A stretch of 8,372 nucleotides of DNA from an uncultured Campylobacter sp. (GTDB taxonomy: Bacteria; Campylobacterota; Campylobacteria; Campylobacterales; Campylobacteraceae): positions 1 to 8,372 of the forward strand of contig NZ_CALHXD010000063.1 in NCBI RefSeq assembly GCF_938040115.1, given 5' to 3'. A model generated the notes under the pieces. It worked only from the letters and a program-made list of their open reading frames with translations. It was not told the DNA's origin and searched no databases. This document shows positions 1 to 5,553 of this stretch, piece after piece (the stretch's first letter is position 1; every line of letters begins with the position of its first letter). Both the position numbers and the translations under genes were made by a program.

Positions 1-318
1 TATATTTAAAAAAATATAAAACTAAAATAAATAATAAAAATTTTTTAGCCTATTTTAAAAATATACGTCAAATTTGGATCAAATTTCGCAAAACGGCGAT
101 TTTTAGAGCTTATTTTAAATTTGATTTTGCTATTACGTTTGAATTTTGCGCAAATTTGCCGAGAAATTTAACAAACCTGTAAAAACCAAAAGATGAAATA
201 CGGCAAATTTGACCGCGCTGCTTTTTGTAAAATTTGACGAAACGACATGGCAAATTTGGTTGGCATAAATTTAATGTAGGCCATTTAAATTTTGCCGCCA
301 GCTACAAGCCTTGCAAAT
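1..318. other. AT-rich non-coding stretch, no gene supported
   Basis: No open frame here has both a ribosome site and a credible protein. The first 60 bases are extremely AT-rich (4 G/C in 60). The remainder is crowded with AAATTTG words: CAAATTTG occurs at 69, 151, 204 and 251, with further 7-base matches at 80, 117, 230 and 314. A nested inverted repeat at 249-296 lies just beyond the rarA stop codon. The far left could be a promoter region for a gene outside the window, but nothing shows this directly. Confidence 0.6.
249..296. repeat. Nested imperfect inverted repeat downstream of rarA
   Basis: GGCAAATTT at 249-257 pairs with AAATTTTGCC at 287-296 with one bulged base. Inside it, TGGC at 261-264 pairs with GCCA at 280-283, leaving a 15-base loop. 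On the plus-strand RNA two G-U pairs would help join the stems. It starts 22 bases past the rarA stop codon in the direction of rarA transcription, so it could be a terminator or 3'-end stabiliser, but no T-run follows it on either strand. Confidence 0.5.
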
Positions 319-1503
319 TTAGACTTTGGATTTTATCTTCGCCAGCCACTCGTCCAGCGTTTTTTCAAAGCCGATACCGTTGCTCTCGTAAAATTTAAGC
401 GGCTTTTCGAGGTATTTTTGCTCCACCCAGCCGCCAAAGCTATGAGGATACAGATAGTCCTTGGCCTCGGGCGCAGTGTTGATCAGATAGGGCGGGATCT
501 TTAGCGGCGGCTCGTTTTTGACGTAAGACAGTGCGGCGTTTATGGCCTTGTAGCTGGAGTTTGACTTTGGCGAGTGAGCCAGATACATCGCGCACTGAGC
601 GAGGATTATACGCGCTTCCGGAAAGCCGATCTTGCTAACGGCAGCTAGCGCGTTAGCGGCTAAATTTAGCGCGTTAGGGTTAGCATTACCGATATCCTCG
701 CTAGCAAATATCGCCATCCTGCGCGCGATAAAATCAGCGCTCTCGCCCGCGTCGATAAGCCGTGCCAGATAGTATATGACGGCGTTTTCGTCGCTACCGC
801 GCAGGCTTTTTATAAATGCGCTTGCTAGCCCGTAATGCACATCGTCCTCGCTAACACCTTCGCTAACCGCGTTAGCTCGCAGCGTTTTTAAATTCTCTAA
901 CGTTATTTTTTCATCCAGACTCACGGCAAACTCGAGCAAATTTAACAGTCCGCGCGCATCTCCGCCGCTACTTTTTACGAGATAGGCCTTAGCTTCGTCT
1001 GAGATGTCAAATTTAACCTCGCCCCTCACGCGCTCAAGCAGCTTTTCAAAATCCTCGCTCGCAAGCGGTTTAAACTCAAAGAGCATCGAGCGACTGCGGA
1101 TACCCGAGCTTAGCGTGAAATATGGATTTTCGGTGCTGGCTCCGATGATGGCGGCGCGGTAGTTTTCCATCGGGATTAGCAGGGCTTCTTGCTGCGTTTT
1201 GCTGAGGCGGTGGATCTCGTCGATGAAAAATAGCGGCTTAGAAAGCGCGTTTTCGTGATTTTTTAGGATTTTGCGAAATTCCTCGATCTTTAAATTTCCG
1301 CCGTCAAATTCGTAAAAATCATACTCCATCGACCGCGCGACGACGCGAGCAAAGCTAGTCTTGCCGCAGCCTGCCGGCCCGTAAAATATGCTGTGCGGGA
1401 TTTTTTTATTTTCGATAAATTTTTTAAAAACGCCCACCAGCTCGCGCTGTCCGCAGATCTCGTCTAAACTCGTCGGACGAAATTTCAAGGCGAAATTTTG
1501 CAA
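319..1503 (-). CDS. rarA: Replication-associated recombination protein A (RarA/MgsA), AAA+ ATPase
   Basis: RarA is a clamp-loader-like AAA+ ATPase that acts at stalled replication forks, in the cytoplasm on DNA. The 394-residue protein has the family order: an N-terminal segment ALKFRPTSLDEICGQ (residues 5-19), Walker A GPAGCGKT (42-49), Walker B FFIDEIH (92-98), sensor-1 region GASTENP (121-127), a sensor-2-type GDAR (181-184), and a helical C-terminal half with SEDIGNANP (268-276) and YKAINAAL (318-325). It is slightly shorter than the roughly 440-residue enterobacterial protein, mostly at the N terminus. The start is TTG at 1503: no nearby ATG is in frame, AAAAGGAG lies five bases upstream, and a TATAAT box sits further upstream. 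It is transcribed alone. Family assignment is firm; a specific role in this organism is inferred. Confidence 0.95.
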   Translation of the reverse strand: MQNFALKFRPTSLDEICGQRELVGVFKKFIENKKIPHSIFYGPAGCGKTSFARVVARSMEYDFYEFDGGNLKIEEFRKILKNHENALSKPLFFIDEIHRLSKTQQEALLIPMENYRAAIIGASTENPYFTLSSGIRSRSMLFEFKPLASEDFEKLLERVRGEVKFDISDEAKAYLVKSSGGDARGLLNLLEFAVSLDEKITLENLKTLRANAVSEGVSEDDVHYGLASAFIKSLRGSDENAVIYYLARLIDAGESADFIARRMAIFASEDIGNANPNALNLAANALAAVSKIGFPEARIILAQCAMYLAHSPKSNSSYKAINAALSYVKNEPPLKIPPYLINTAPEAKDYLYPHSFGGWVEQKYLEKPLKFYESNGIGFEKTLDEWLAKIKSKV

Positions 1504-1508
1504 ATTTG

Positions 1509-1516
1509 CTCCTTTT
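1509..1516 (-). promoter_or_regulatory. Shine-Dalgarno AAAAGGAG fixing the rarA TTG start
   Basis: On the minus strand AAAAGGAG ends five bases before the TTG at 1503. This near-ideal site and spacing is the main reason for accepting the non-ATG start. Confidence 0.8.
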
Positions 1517-1528
1517 AAATTTTAAGGC

Positions 1529-1534
1529 ATTATA
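1529..1534 (-). promoter_or_regulatory. -10 box (TATAAT) of rarA
   Basis: The minus strand reads GACTATAATGCC, a perfect TATAAT about 25 bases before the TTG start. No -35 box is obvious, which is usual for Campylobacter sigma-70 promoters. The predicted 5' leader is short. Confidence 0.65.
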
Positions 1535-1563
1535 GTCAAATTTAAATTAAGAAGCGGATTTGC

Positions 1564-1590
1564 GGGAGTGGGTGGTCAAACTTGGGCGGG
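1564..1590 (+). other. Four GGG runs, possible G-quadruplex
   Basis: GGG occurs at 1564-1566, 1570-1572, 1584-1586 and 1588-1590, with loops of 3, 11 and 1 bases. This fits a loose G-quadruplex pattern and stands out in an AT-rich gap. It lies upstream of the rarA -10 box, with the G-runs on the strand that is the template for rarA. Folding is not demonstrated. Confidence 0.3.
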
Positions 1591-1683
1591 TAAAAAGCAA
1601 AATTTGATGCTAGCGTCCTACTCCCAGCAAATGCAAAATTTGAACCAAAACGAGCCCTCAAAAACGGTAAATTTAACGGCTAA

Positions 1684-1726
1684 AGTGGACCAAATTTAAG
1701 CTAAATTTAGCCAAATTTAGTCCGCT
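1684..1726. repeat. Long AAATTT-cored hairpin downstream of the receptor gene
   Basis: The stretch is an almost complete nested palindrome. AGTGGAC (1684-1690) pairs with GTCCGCT (1720-1726) with one wobble. AAATTT (1692-1697) pairs with AAATTT (1713-1718). The centre GCTAAATTTAGC (1700-1711) is a perfect palindrome. It begins 12 bases beyond the stop codon of the TonB-dependent receptor in that gene's direction. It may act as a terminator or mRNA 3'-end stabiliser; the nearest T-run on that strand is about 20 bases further on, so classical intrinsic termination is uncertain. Confidence 0.6.
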
Positions 1727-1738
1727 TGCCGCGTTAAG

Positions 1739-3892
1739 CTAAAACGTCTTTTCAAAATCTACGTAGAAGTTCCTGCCTTTGCCCACTCTGGTCGTATTTT
1801 TAAATCCGTTTGCGAAAATGTACTCTTTGTTAAAGATATTGTTTACGCCAAAGCTGATTTTTAGCCCTTTGTTTAGCAGATAACTGTCGAAATTTTTCGG
1901 CTCCCATCGGCCTTTAAAATTTACGATAGTAAAGGTTTCGTCTACGTATTCGTATTTTTGGCCGCGCACGACGTAGTATTTCTCGTCGTTGTTAGGCCTA
2001 AACCAATGCGTCATATCGCCGCCCAAACTAAGCCCCCACGGCTCGTATCTATACATCGCGCCCAAAGTTAGCTTATCAGCATAGACGGTGAGTATCTTTT
2101 TGGTCGCTTTGTCGTAAATTTTCGTATGGTCGTATCCGAGCGAGAATGTAAGGTTGTTTATCGCGTATTTGGACTCGATCTCGACGCCTCGGCGCTTTGC
2201 GTTATCGACGTTTTCGTACATACCGTAGCGTCTGCCCGGCGCTTCGGCGTCAAATGGCGGATTGCCTTTATCCGGTCTCGCTTTTAAATTTATCATATCT
2301 TTGATGTTGCCGTCGTAGTAGGTAGCCTTAAAATACAGCTCGTCATCGCCCAAAAGCCCCTGCTTGTCGATAGAAAAGCCTACTTCGTACTCTTTTGCGA
2401 TTTCAGGTTTTAGGTCTGGGTTTGGTATGTACCAGTAGTGCGGATTTAGCGGGCCGGCCGATGACGTTTCGTTTGGAGTAGGTCCTCTAAAGGTCTCCGC
2501 ATAACCCGCGAGTAAATTTACGCCGTCAAAGACCTCGTATGCAAGGCCGAGTTTTGGGGAAAATCTAGACTCGGAGTATGAGTTGCGATCGCCGCTTTTG
2601 ACTCCGCGTTTAAATTTATCAAACCTGCCGCCCAGAGTAAACTCAAATCTACCTACGCTAAATACATCTTGCGCGTAGATACCGAGGTCTTTGTAAAAAT
2701 TCGGAAACGAACCGAAGTCGCTAAGCGCGCCGTTGTACCAAAATATCGCGTCCTCTTTTCTGTGTTCGTAGTCGATGCCGGTAACCAGCCTGTGCTCTAG
2801 CATGCCGGTGTCAAAGAGGCTTTCGTTTTTGAGCCTGACGCCCCATCTGTCGTCTTTGTTTTTGTAGTCGATGTAGACGGGATTGCCTCTGCTAAAGCCC
2901 GTTCTGATCCTGTGATTTAGGGCTTTTGCGTTGTAGTACTGAGCGGAGAAATTTATCCACCTGTTATTTAGCGGAGTGTATTTGTATATCACGCTATAGT
3001 CTCGCTGTTTTAGACGTCCCGAGGTAGGTAGCTCCGCGTCCTCGCTCCAGAAAAGCGACTGCCAAGGCGAGGAGGAGAATTTTTCGTGATAGTTAAATAC
3101 GCTAGCCTCCAAAGCATGCTCGTCGGTTATCGCCCACTCGGCTTTGGCAAAGACGGTGTTTACCTGCTCGTCGTTTTCCGCGTATTTCACGCCCGAGCGT
3201 TTGCCGTCTCTAGCCATCTTTATCTTGCCGAAGTCCGCATGCTTGCCATAGAGTAAAATGCCGAAATTTTCCGTAGGTTTAGCTGCGATGGCGGCTCGAT
3301 TTGAGTTCATGTGGTTGCTTTCCTGGCGGTGGCCGATCGTGACGCCGTAGTCGCTGCCAGGGTTTATAAAGTCGCTCACGTCCTTGGTTCTCATACTAAC
3401 GATACCGCCGATCGCGCCGCTGCCGTGCAGCACGGAGCTAGCGCCCTTTACGACCTCGACGCGTTTTAGTAAGTCGTTATCCACGCGAAAGGTTGAAATT
3501 TGATTGGAAAAGAGCGAAGGCGAGCGCTTGATGCCGTCTTGTTCGATGATGACGCGCGCTTCACTTTGGTAACCAAAGCCGCGGATGTTGTAGTATTGGC
3601 CGACTTGTCTGCCGTGGTCGTTTCCTAGCATGACGCCGGGTACCGAGCCGATGGCGTCGATAACGGACGGTGATTTTACCAGATCGTTTTGATTTAGGAC
3701 GCTGACCTGGCCGGCGTATTTAGCGACGTCTGTTTCACTCCTGTTTGCCGTGACGGAAACCATATCTAGCTTTACAGATCCCGTAGCATTGCTGTCGGCT
3801 CGCTTAAATTTGCTATCCACTCCTCCCGTCTGCGCGAGAGCCGAGGCTGCGCTCAGTAAAACTGCAGCCGCGATAATGCTAAATTTACCCAT
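1739..3892 (-). CDS. TonB-dependent outer-membrane receptor, probably haem/haemoglobin type
   Basis: This is an outer-membrane beta-barrel receptor that would import an iron source using TonB energy. The 717-residue protein begins with a signal peptide (about 1-20, cleavage after ALA). A TonB-box-like MVSVTANR (44-51) and a plug domain follow (about 55-170), with YNIRGFG (101-107) and VEVVKGASSVLHGSGAIGG (145-163). The barrel ends in the typical terminal Phe. Residues FRGPTPNE (468-475) and NPDL (491-494) match the FRAP and NPNL boxes of haem/haemoglobin receptors. H485 between them sits where known haem receptors such as HemR and HmuR carry a key His; H93 in the plug may be a second ligand. 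Start ATG 3892 has an AGGGG ribosome site. No tonB, exbB or haem transporter gene is in the window, so the substrate is inferred. Another iron chelate remains possible. Confidence 0.9.
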   Translation of the reverse strand: MGKFSIIAAAVLLSAASALAQTGGVDSKFKRADSNATGSVKLDMVSVTANRSETDVAKYAGQVSVLNQNDLVKSPSVIDAIGSVPGVMLGNDHGRQVGQYYNIRGFGYQSEARVIIEQDGIKRSPSLFSNQISTFRVDNDLLKRVEVVKGASSVLHGSGAIGGIVSMRTKDVSDFINPGSDYGVTIGHRQESNHMNSNRAAIAAKPTENFGILLYGKHADFGKIKMARDGKRSGVKYAENDEQVNTVFAKAEWAITDEHALEASVFNYHEKFSSSPWQSLFWSEDAELPTSGRLKQRDYSVIYKYTPLNNRWINFSAQYYNAKALNHRIRTGFSRGNPVYIDYKNKDDRWGVRLKNESLFDTGMLEHRLVTGIDYEHRKEDAIFWYNGALSDFGSFPNFYKDLGIYAQDVFSVGRFEFTLGGRFDKFKRGVKSGDRNSYSESRFSPKLGLAYEVFDGVNLLAGYAETFRGPTPNETSSAGPLNPHYWYIPNPDLKPEIAKEYEVGFSIDKQGLLGDDELYFKATYYDGNIKDMINLKARPDKGNPPFDAEAPGRRYGMYENVDNAKRRGVEIESKYAINNLTFSLGYDHTKIYDKATKKILTVYADKLTLGAMYRYEPWGLSLGGDMTHWFRPNNDEKYYVVRGQKYEYVDETFTIVNFKGRWEPKNFDSYLLNKGLKISFGVNNIFNKEYIFANGFKNTTRVGKGRNFYVDFEKTF

Positions 3893-3918
3893 GACATCCC
3901 CTTTTATATTAAGAAATT

Positions 3919-3939
3919 GATAATAGGTATAATTTTATC
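3919..3939. promoter_or_regulatory. Weak Fur-box-like element at the receptor promoter
   Basis: On the minus strand GATAAA and ATTATC form inverted arms separated by nine bases; the plus strand shows an intact TGATAAT at 3918-3924. Classical Fur boxes use GATAAT/ATTATC arms seven bases apart, so this is a degenerate match. It overlaps the likely -10 and start site of the receptor gene, where an iron-dependent repressor would be expected to bind. Confidence 0.35.
3932..3937 (-). promoter_or_regulatory. Candidate -10 box (TAAAAT) of the receptor gene
   Basis: The minus strand reads GATAAAATTATACC, and TAAAAT is the best -10 match, about 40 bases before the ATG at 3892. The region is so AT-rich that the overlapping TTATAC is an alternative. 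Confidence 0.35.
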
Positions 3940-4015
3940 TATTTTTCATTTAAATTAACTTATATTTTTAACAAAATTTTTAAATTTGATTTACGAAAAA
4001 AGGAAAGAAAAAGGA

Positions 4016-4021
4016 TATAAT
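4016..4021 (+). promoter_or_regulatory. -10 box (TATAAT) of the first small exported protein gene
   Basis: A perfect TATAAT lies 28 bases before the ATG at 4050, preceded by a long A-rich purine tract (about 3995-4015). The bases after it (GCC) match those after the rarA -10 box. It is divergent from the receptor promoter. Confidence 0.65.
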
Positions 4022-4049
4022 GCCCGCCTATTTCATATAAGGAGAATAC

Positions 4050-4322
4050 ATGAAAAAGTCATTGTTAGTAATCGCCGCCCTTGGCGTAATTGGCGCAAAT
4101 GCCGCAGCTACGGTCGAGCTTTCGCCTTCTTGCGAGGAGTACTTTAAACTAGTCGACGAGTTTGTTGAAAAAACAAAAGACAATCCGCAAATGGCGGCTA
4201 TGAAATCTACTTATGAAGACCAAAAAGCTCAGTTTGCTCAGCTTCCGCAAGACTCGCAAGAGGCCGCTTGCAAACCTGCCCTTGAGCAAATGAAACAAGT
4301 TATAGCTACACTGCCTAAATAA
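4050..4322 (+). CDS. Small exported two-cysteine helical protein (DUF5339-like)
   Basis: This is a 90-residue protein with a clear signal peptide (about 1-18, ending GANA), so it is probably periplasmic. The mature part is charged, rich in Q, E, K and A, and predicted by eye to be helical. It has exactly two cysteines, C28 in the CEEYF motif and C74 in AACKPAL, which could form a disulphide. The pattern resembles the DUF5339 family of small exported proteins of unknown function in Campylobacter and Pasteurellaceae; this match is from memory and only moderately sure. AAGGAG lies five bases before the ATG, a TATAAT promoter precedes it, and a strong terminator follows, so it is a single-gene unit that looks well expressed. 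A similar protein lies at 5034-5342. Confidence 0.85.
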   Translation: MKKSLLVIAALGVIGANAAATVELSPSCEEYFKLVDEFVEKTKDNPQMAAMKSTYEDQKAQFAQLPQDSQEAACKPALEQMKQVIATLPK

Positions 4323-4329
4323 TTTTTAT

Positions 4330-4351
4330 CCCTCCGCTTGGAGGGTTTTTT
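4330..4351 (+). terminator. Rho-independent terminator
   Basis: CCCTCC (4330-4335) and GGAGGG (4340-4345) form a perfect 6-bp GC-rich stem with a four-base GCTT loop, followed at once by six T residues. It begins eight bases after the stop codon at 4322. The minus strand lacks a T-run after the stem, so it should act mainly on the plus strand. Confidence 0.9.
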
Positions 4352-4438
4352 CGTCTTTTTTATTTTTTTATCGCCATCAAATTTCGTGTAATTATTTTTA
4401 AAATTTAGCATCAAATTTACCGCCCCAAAGCGCAAATT

Positions 4439-4957
4439 TTAATCCCAAATAATCTTCGCCTTTGCTGTTATGCTCGCGATCTTTAGCTCGTAGATATTCA
4501 TCGCCTTTAGCCCGTGAGCCGCCGCGACGTCAAAGGTTCGCATGTAGTTTGGCGTGTATTTTTCGCTAAGCAGCCGTAGCGCGCGCAGTCTTGTCGCCTC
4601 GTCCGTCACGATATAAGCTTTAGTCTCTGCGATAGCGGATTTGTATTCTGTCGTGAAAACTTTGGCGCCAAGCGCTTTGCCGTCGTCCTTGATCGCGTCT
4701 AGCTGCTCGTCCGTCAAAACCGGCACCCGCGCGTAGCTCACGCAAACCAGCGTCACGTTTCTGCCGTCATTTAGCAGCTTTGCCTTAGAGCCTGCGGGCG
4801 CGCCGTGCAAAAATACGCTCTCGCCCTCGCGCACGACCGAGATAGGTACGCTAAAAATTTCGCCCCCGTCCGTAATGCAAGAAATCGTGCCGTATTCGCA
4901 AGCATCGATGATCTCAAGGCCTTCTTGCGCGGTTAATTCTCTATCTTTTCGTCTCAT
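4439..4957 (-). CDS. Pyridoxamine 5'-phosphate oxidase-like flavin-binding protein (Nim-like)
   Basis: This is a 172-residue cytoplasmic protein of the split-barrel flavin-binding superfamily. The opening MRRKDREL and the following segment (GTISCITDGGEIFSVPIS, 23-40; VFLHGAPAGSKAKLL, 48-62) match the NimA-like subgroup, which includes nitroimidazole-resistance proteins and many uncharacterised relatives. H51 falls where Nim proteins have the cofactor-linked His. A second beta-strand block, FTTEYKSAIAETKAYIV (101-117), and the C-terminal KYTP (133-136) also fit. Length is normal for the family. ATG 4957 has AAAGG six bases upstream and a TATAAT promoter. It stands alone between two small exported protein genes. 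Substrate is unknown; drug resistance should not be assumed from the fold. Confidence 0.85.
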   Translation of the reverse strand: MRRKDRELTAQEGLEIIDACEYGTISCITDGGEIFSVPISVVREGESVFLHGAPAGSKAKLLNDGRNVTLVCVSYARVPVLTDEQLDAIKDDGKALGAKVFTTEYKSAIAETKAYIVTDEATRLRALRLLSEKYTPNYMRTFDVAAAHGLKAMNIYELKIASITAKAKIIWD

Positions 4958-4980
4958 TTTTCGCCTTTAAATTTTTAGAA

Positions 4981-4986
4981 ATTATA
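4981..4986 (-). promoter_or_regulatory. -10 box (TATAAT) of the flavin-binding protein gene
   Basis: The minus strand reads TTTTATAATTTC, a perfect TATAAT 23 bases before the ATG at 4957. It lies back to back with the plus-strand -10 at 5009-5014; only 22 bases separate the two, so the upstream regions overlap and the two genes may compete for or share control. Confidence 0.6.
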
Positions 4987-5008
4987 AAATTTAAACCCTA
5001 AAAAAGTG

Positions 5009-5014
5009 TATAAT
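5009..5014 (+). promoter_or_regulatory. -10 box (TATAAT) of the second small exported protein gene
   Basis: The plus strand reads GTGTATAATTTT, a perfect TATAAT about 20 bases before the start codon, implying a very short leader. It is divergent from the promoter at 4981-4986. Confidence 0.65.
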
Positions 5015-5033
5015 TTTACAAATTTAAAGGACG

Positions 5034-5342
5034 ATGATGAGAAAAATATTAATATTTTGCGCTCTGAGCGCGCTGGCTTTAGGCGCTCAAAACGCGTGTG
5101 AGGAGTACGTGAAGCAAAGCAAAATTTACCTAAACGAGCTTTACGAAATAAAATCCAAGCAGCTAAAAGACGATCCGCAGGCCTTTAGGCTCTTTGAGCT
5201 TAAATTTGACGAGCTACAAAAAGCGCAGGATGGTCAAGCGGCGCTAATTATACAAAGCGGCGATGAGAAATTTTGCGAGCGCGAATCTGCCAAGATAAAA
5301 TCCATGCTAGATGAGATGAGGGCGGAAAAGGCGCAAAAGTAG
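5034..5342 (+). CDS. Small exported two-cysteine helical protein, relative of the one at 4050
   Basis: This 102-residue protein has an N-terminal signal peptide (about 1-18, ending LGA) and a charged, mostly helical mature part. After the signal it has two cysteines, C22 in CEEYV and C81 in KFCERES. The CEEY motif just after the signal peptide and the second Cys before a last helix repeat the layout of the 90-residue protein at 4050-4322, so the two look like diverged paralogues, but overall identity is low. Two ATGs are adjacent: AAAGGA (5026-5031) is only two bases from the first (5034) and five from the second (5037), so 5037 may be the true start. C22 has no lipobox before it. Function is not recognised; a periplasmic location is inferred. 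Confidence 0.75.
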   Translation: MMRKILIFCALSALALGAQNACEEYVKQSKIYLNELYEIKSKQLKDDPQAFRLFELKFDELQKAQDGQAALIIQSGDEKFCERESAKIKSMLDEMRAEKAQK

Positions 5343-5355
5343 GCGTTTGTATAGA

Positions 5356-5408
5356 CAAATTTGAGTCGCTTTTGCCAAGTAAAGCCAAAAGCTCTACAAT
5401 CAAATTTG
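5356..5408. repeat. Nested inverted repeat between convergent genes
   Basis: CAAATTTGA (5356-5364) is perfectly complementary to TCAAATTTG (5400-5408). Inside it, GCTTTTG (5368-5374) is perfectly complementary to CAAAAGC (5386-5392). Spacers are 3 and 7 bases, and the loop is 11. It begins 13 bases past the stop codon at 5342 and faces ung from the other side. It may be a terminator region for both genes, although neither strand has a T-run straight after the stem. Confidence 0.55.
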
Positions 5409-5443
5409 AAACCCGCCAAACCTAGTCTGGCAAGCTTTTGAAT

Positions 5444-5496
5444 GCAAATTTAATGTAGCCTGGCACAATTAAAATTGTATGCTTACTAAATTTTGC
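5444..5496. repeat. Second inverted repeat between convergent genes, with a perfect palindrome inside
   Basis: GCAAATTTA (5444-5452) pairs with TAAATTTTGC (5487-5496) apart from one extra T. Within the loop, ACAATT (5465-5470), two A bases and AATTGT (5473-5478) form a perfect 14-base palindrome. The 13 bases AAATTTAATGTAG at 5446-5458 also occur at 267-279 beyond rarA. It lies downstream of ung (stop at 5554) in the ung direction. Role unknown. Confidence 0.45.
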
Positions 5497-5553
5497 AAAC
5501 TCGCTTTAGCCAAATCATAAAAGCTCGTTTTGTCGCAGCCGCATAAAAGCACA

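Noticed and set aside
168..284. A 38-codon minus-strand frame with a hydrophobic C-terminal stretch (LPYFIFWFL)
   Set aside because: No ribosome site precedes any of its three ATG codons, and the first ATG lies inside an inverted repeat. A chance frame is more likely.
1..318. CRISPR-like array suggested by repeated AAATTTG words
   Set aside because: The repeats are 7-8 bases, irregularly spaced, and found throughout the genome segment including coding DNA. There are no spacers of constant length.
5085..5102. Lipoprotein signal at C22 of the second small exported protein
   Set aside because: The residues before the Cys are Q-N-A, which do not fit a lipobox; ordinary signal-peptidase cleavage after LGA is more likely.
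5415..5431. GCCA / TGGC stem followed by AAGCTTTT as a terminator
   Set aside because: Only four base pairs with a nine-base loop and a short, delayed T-run; too weak to call.
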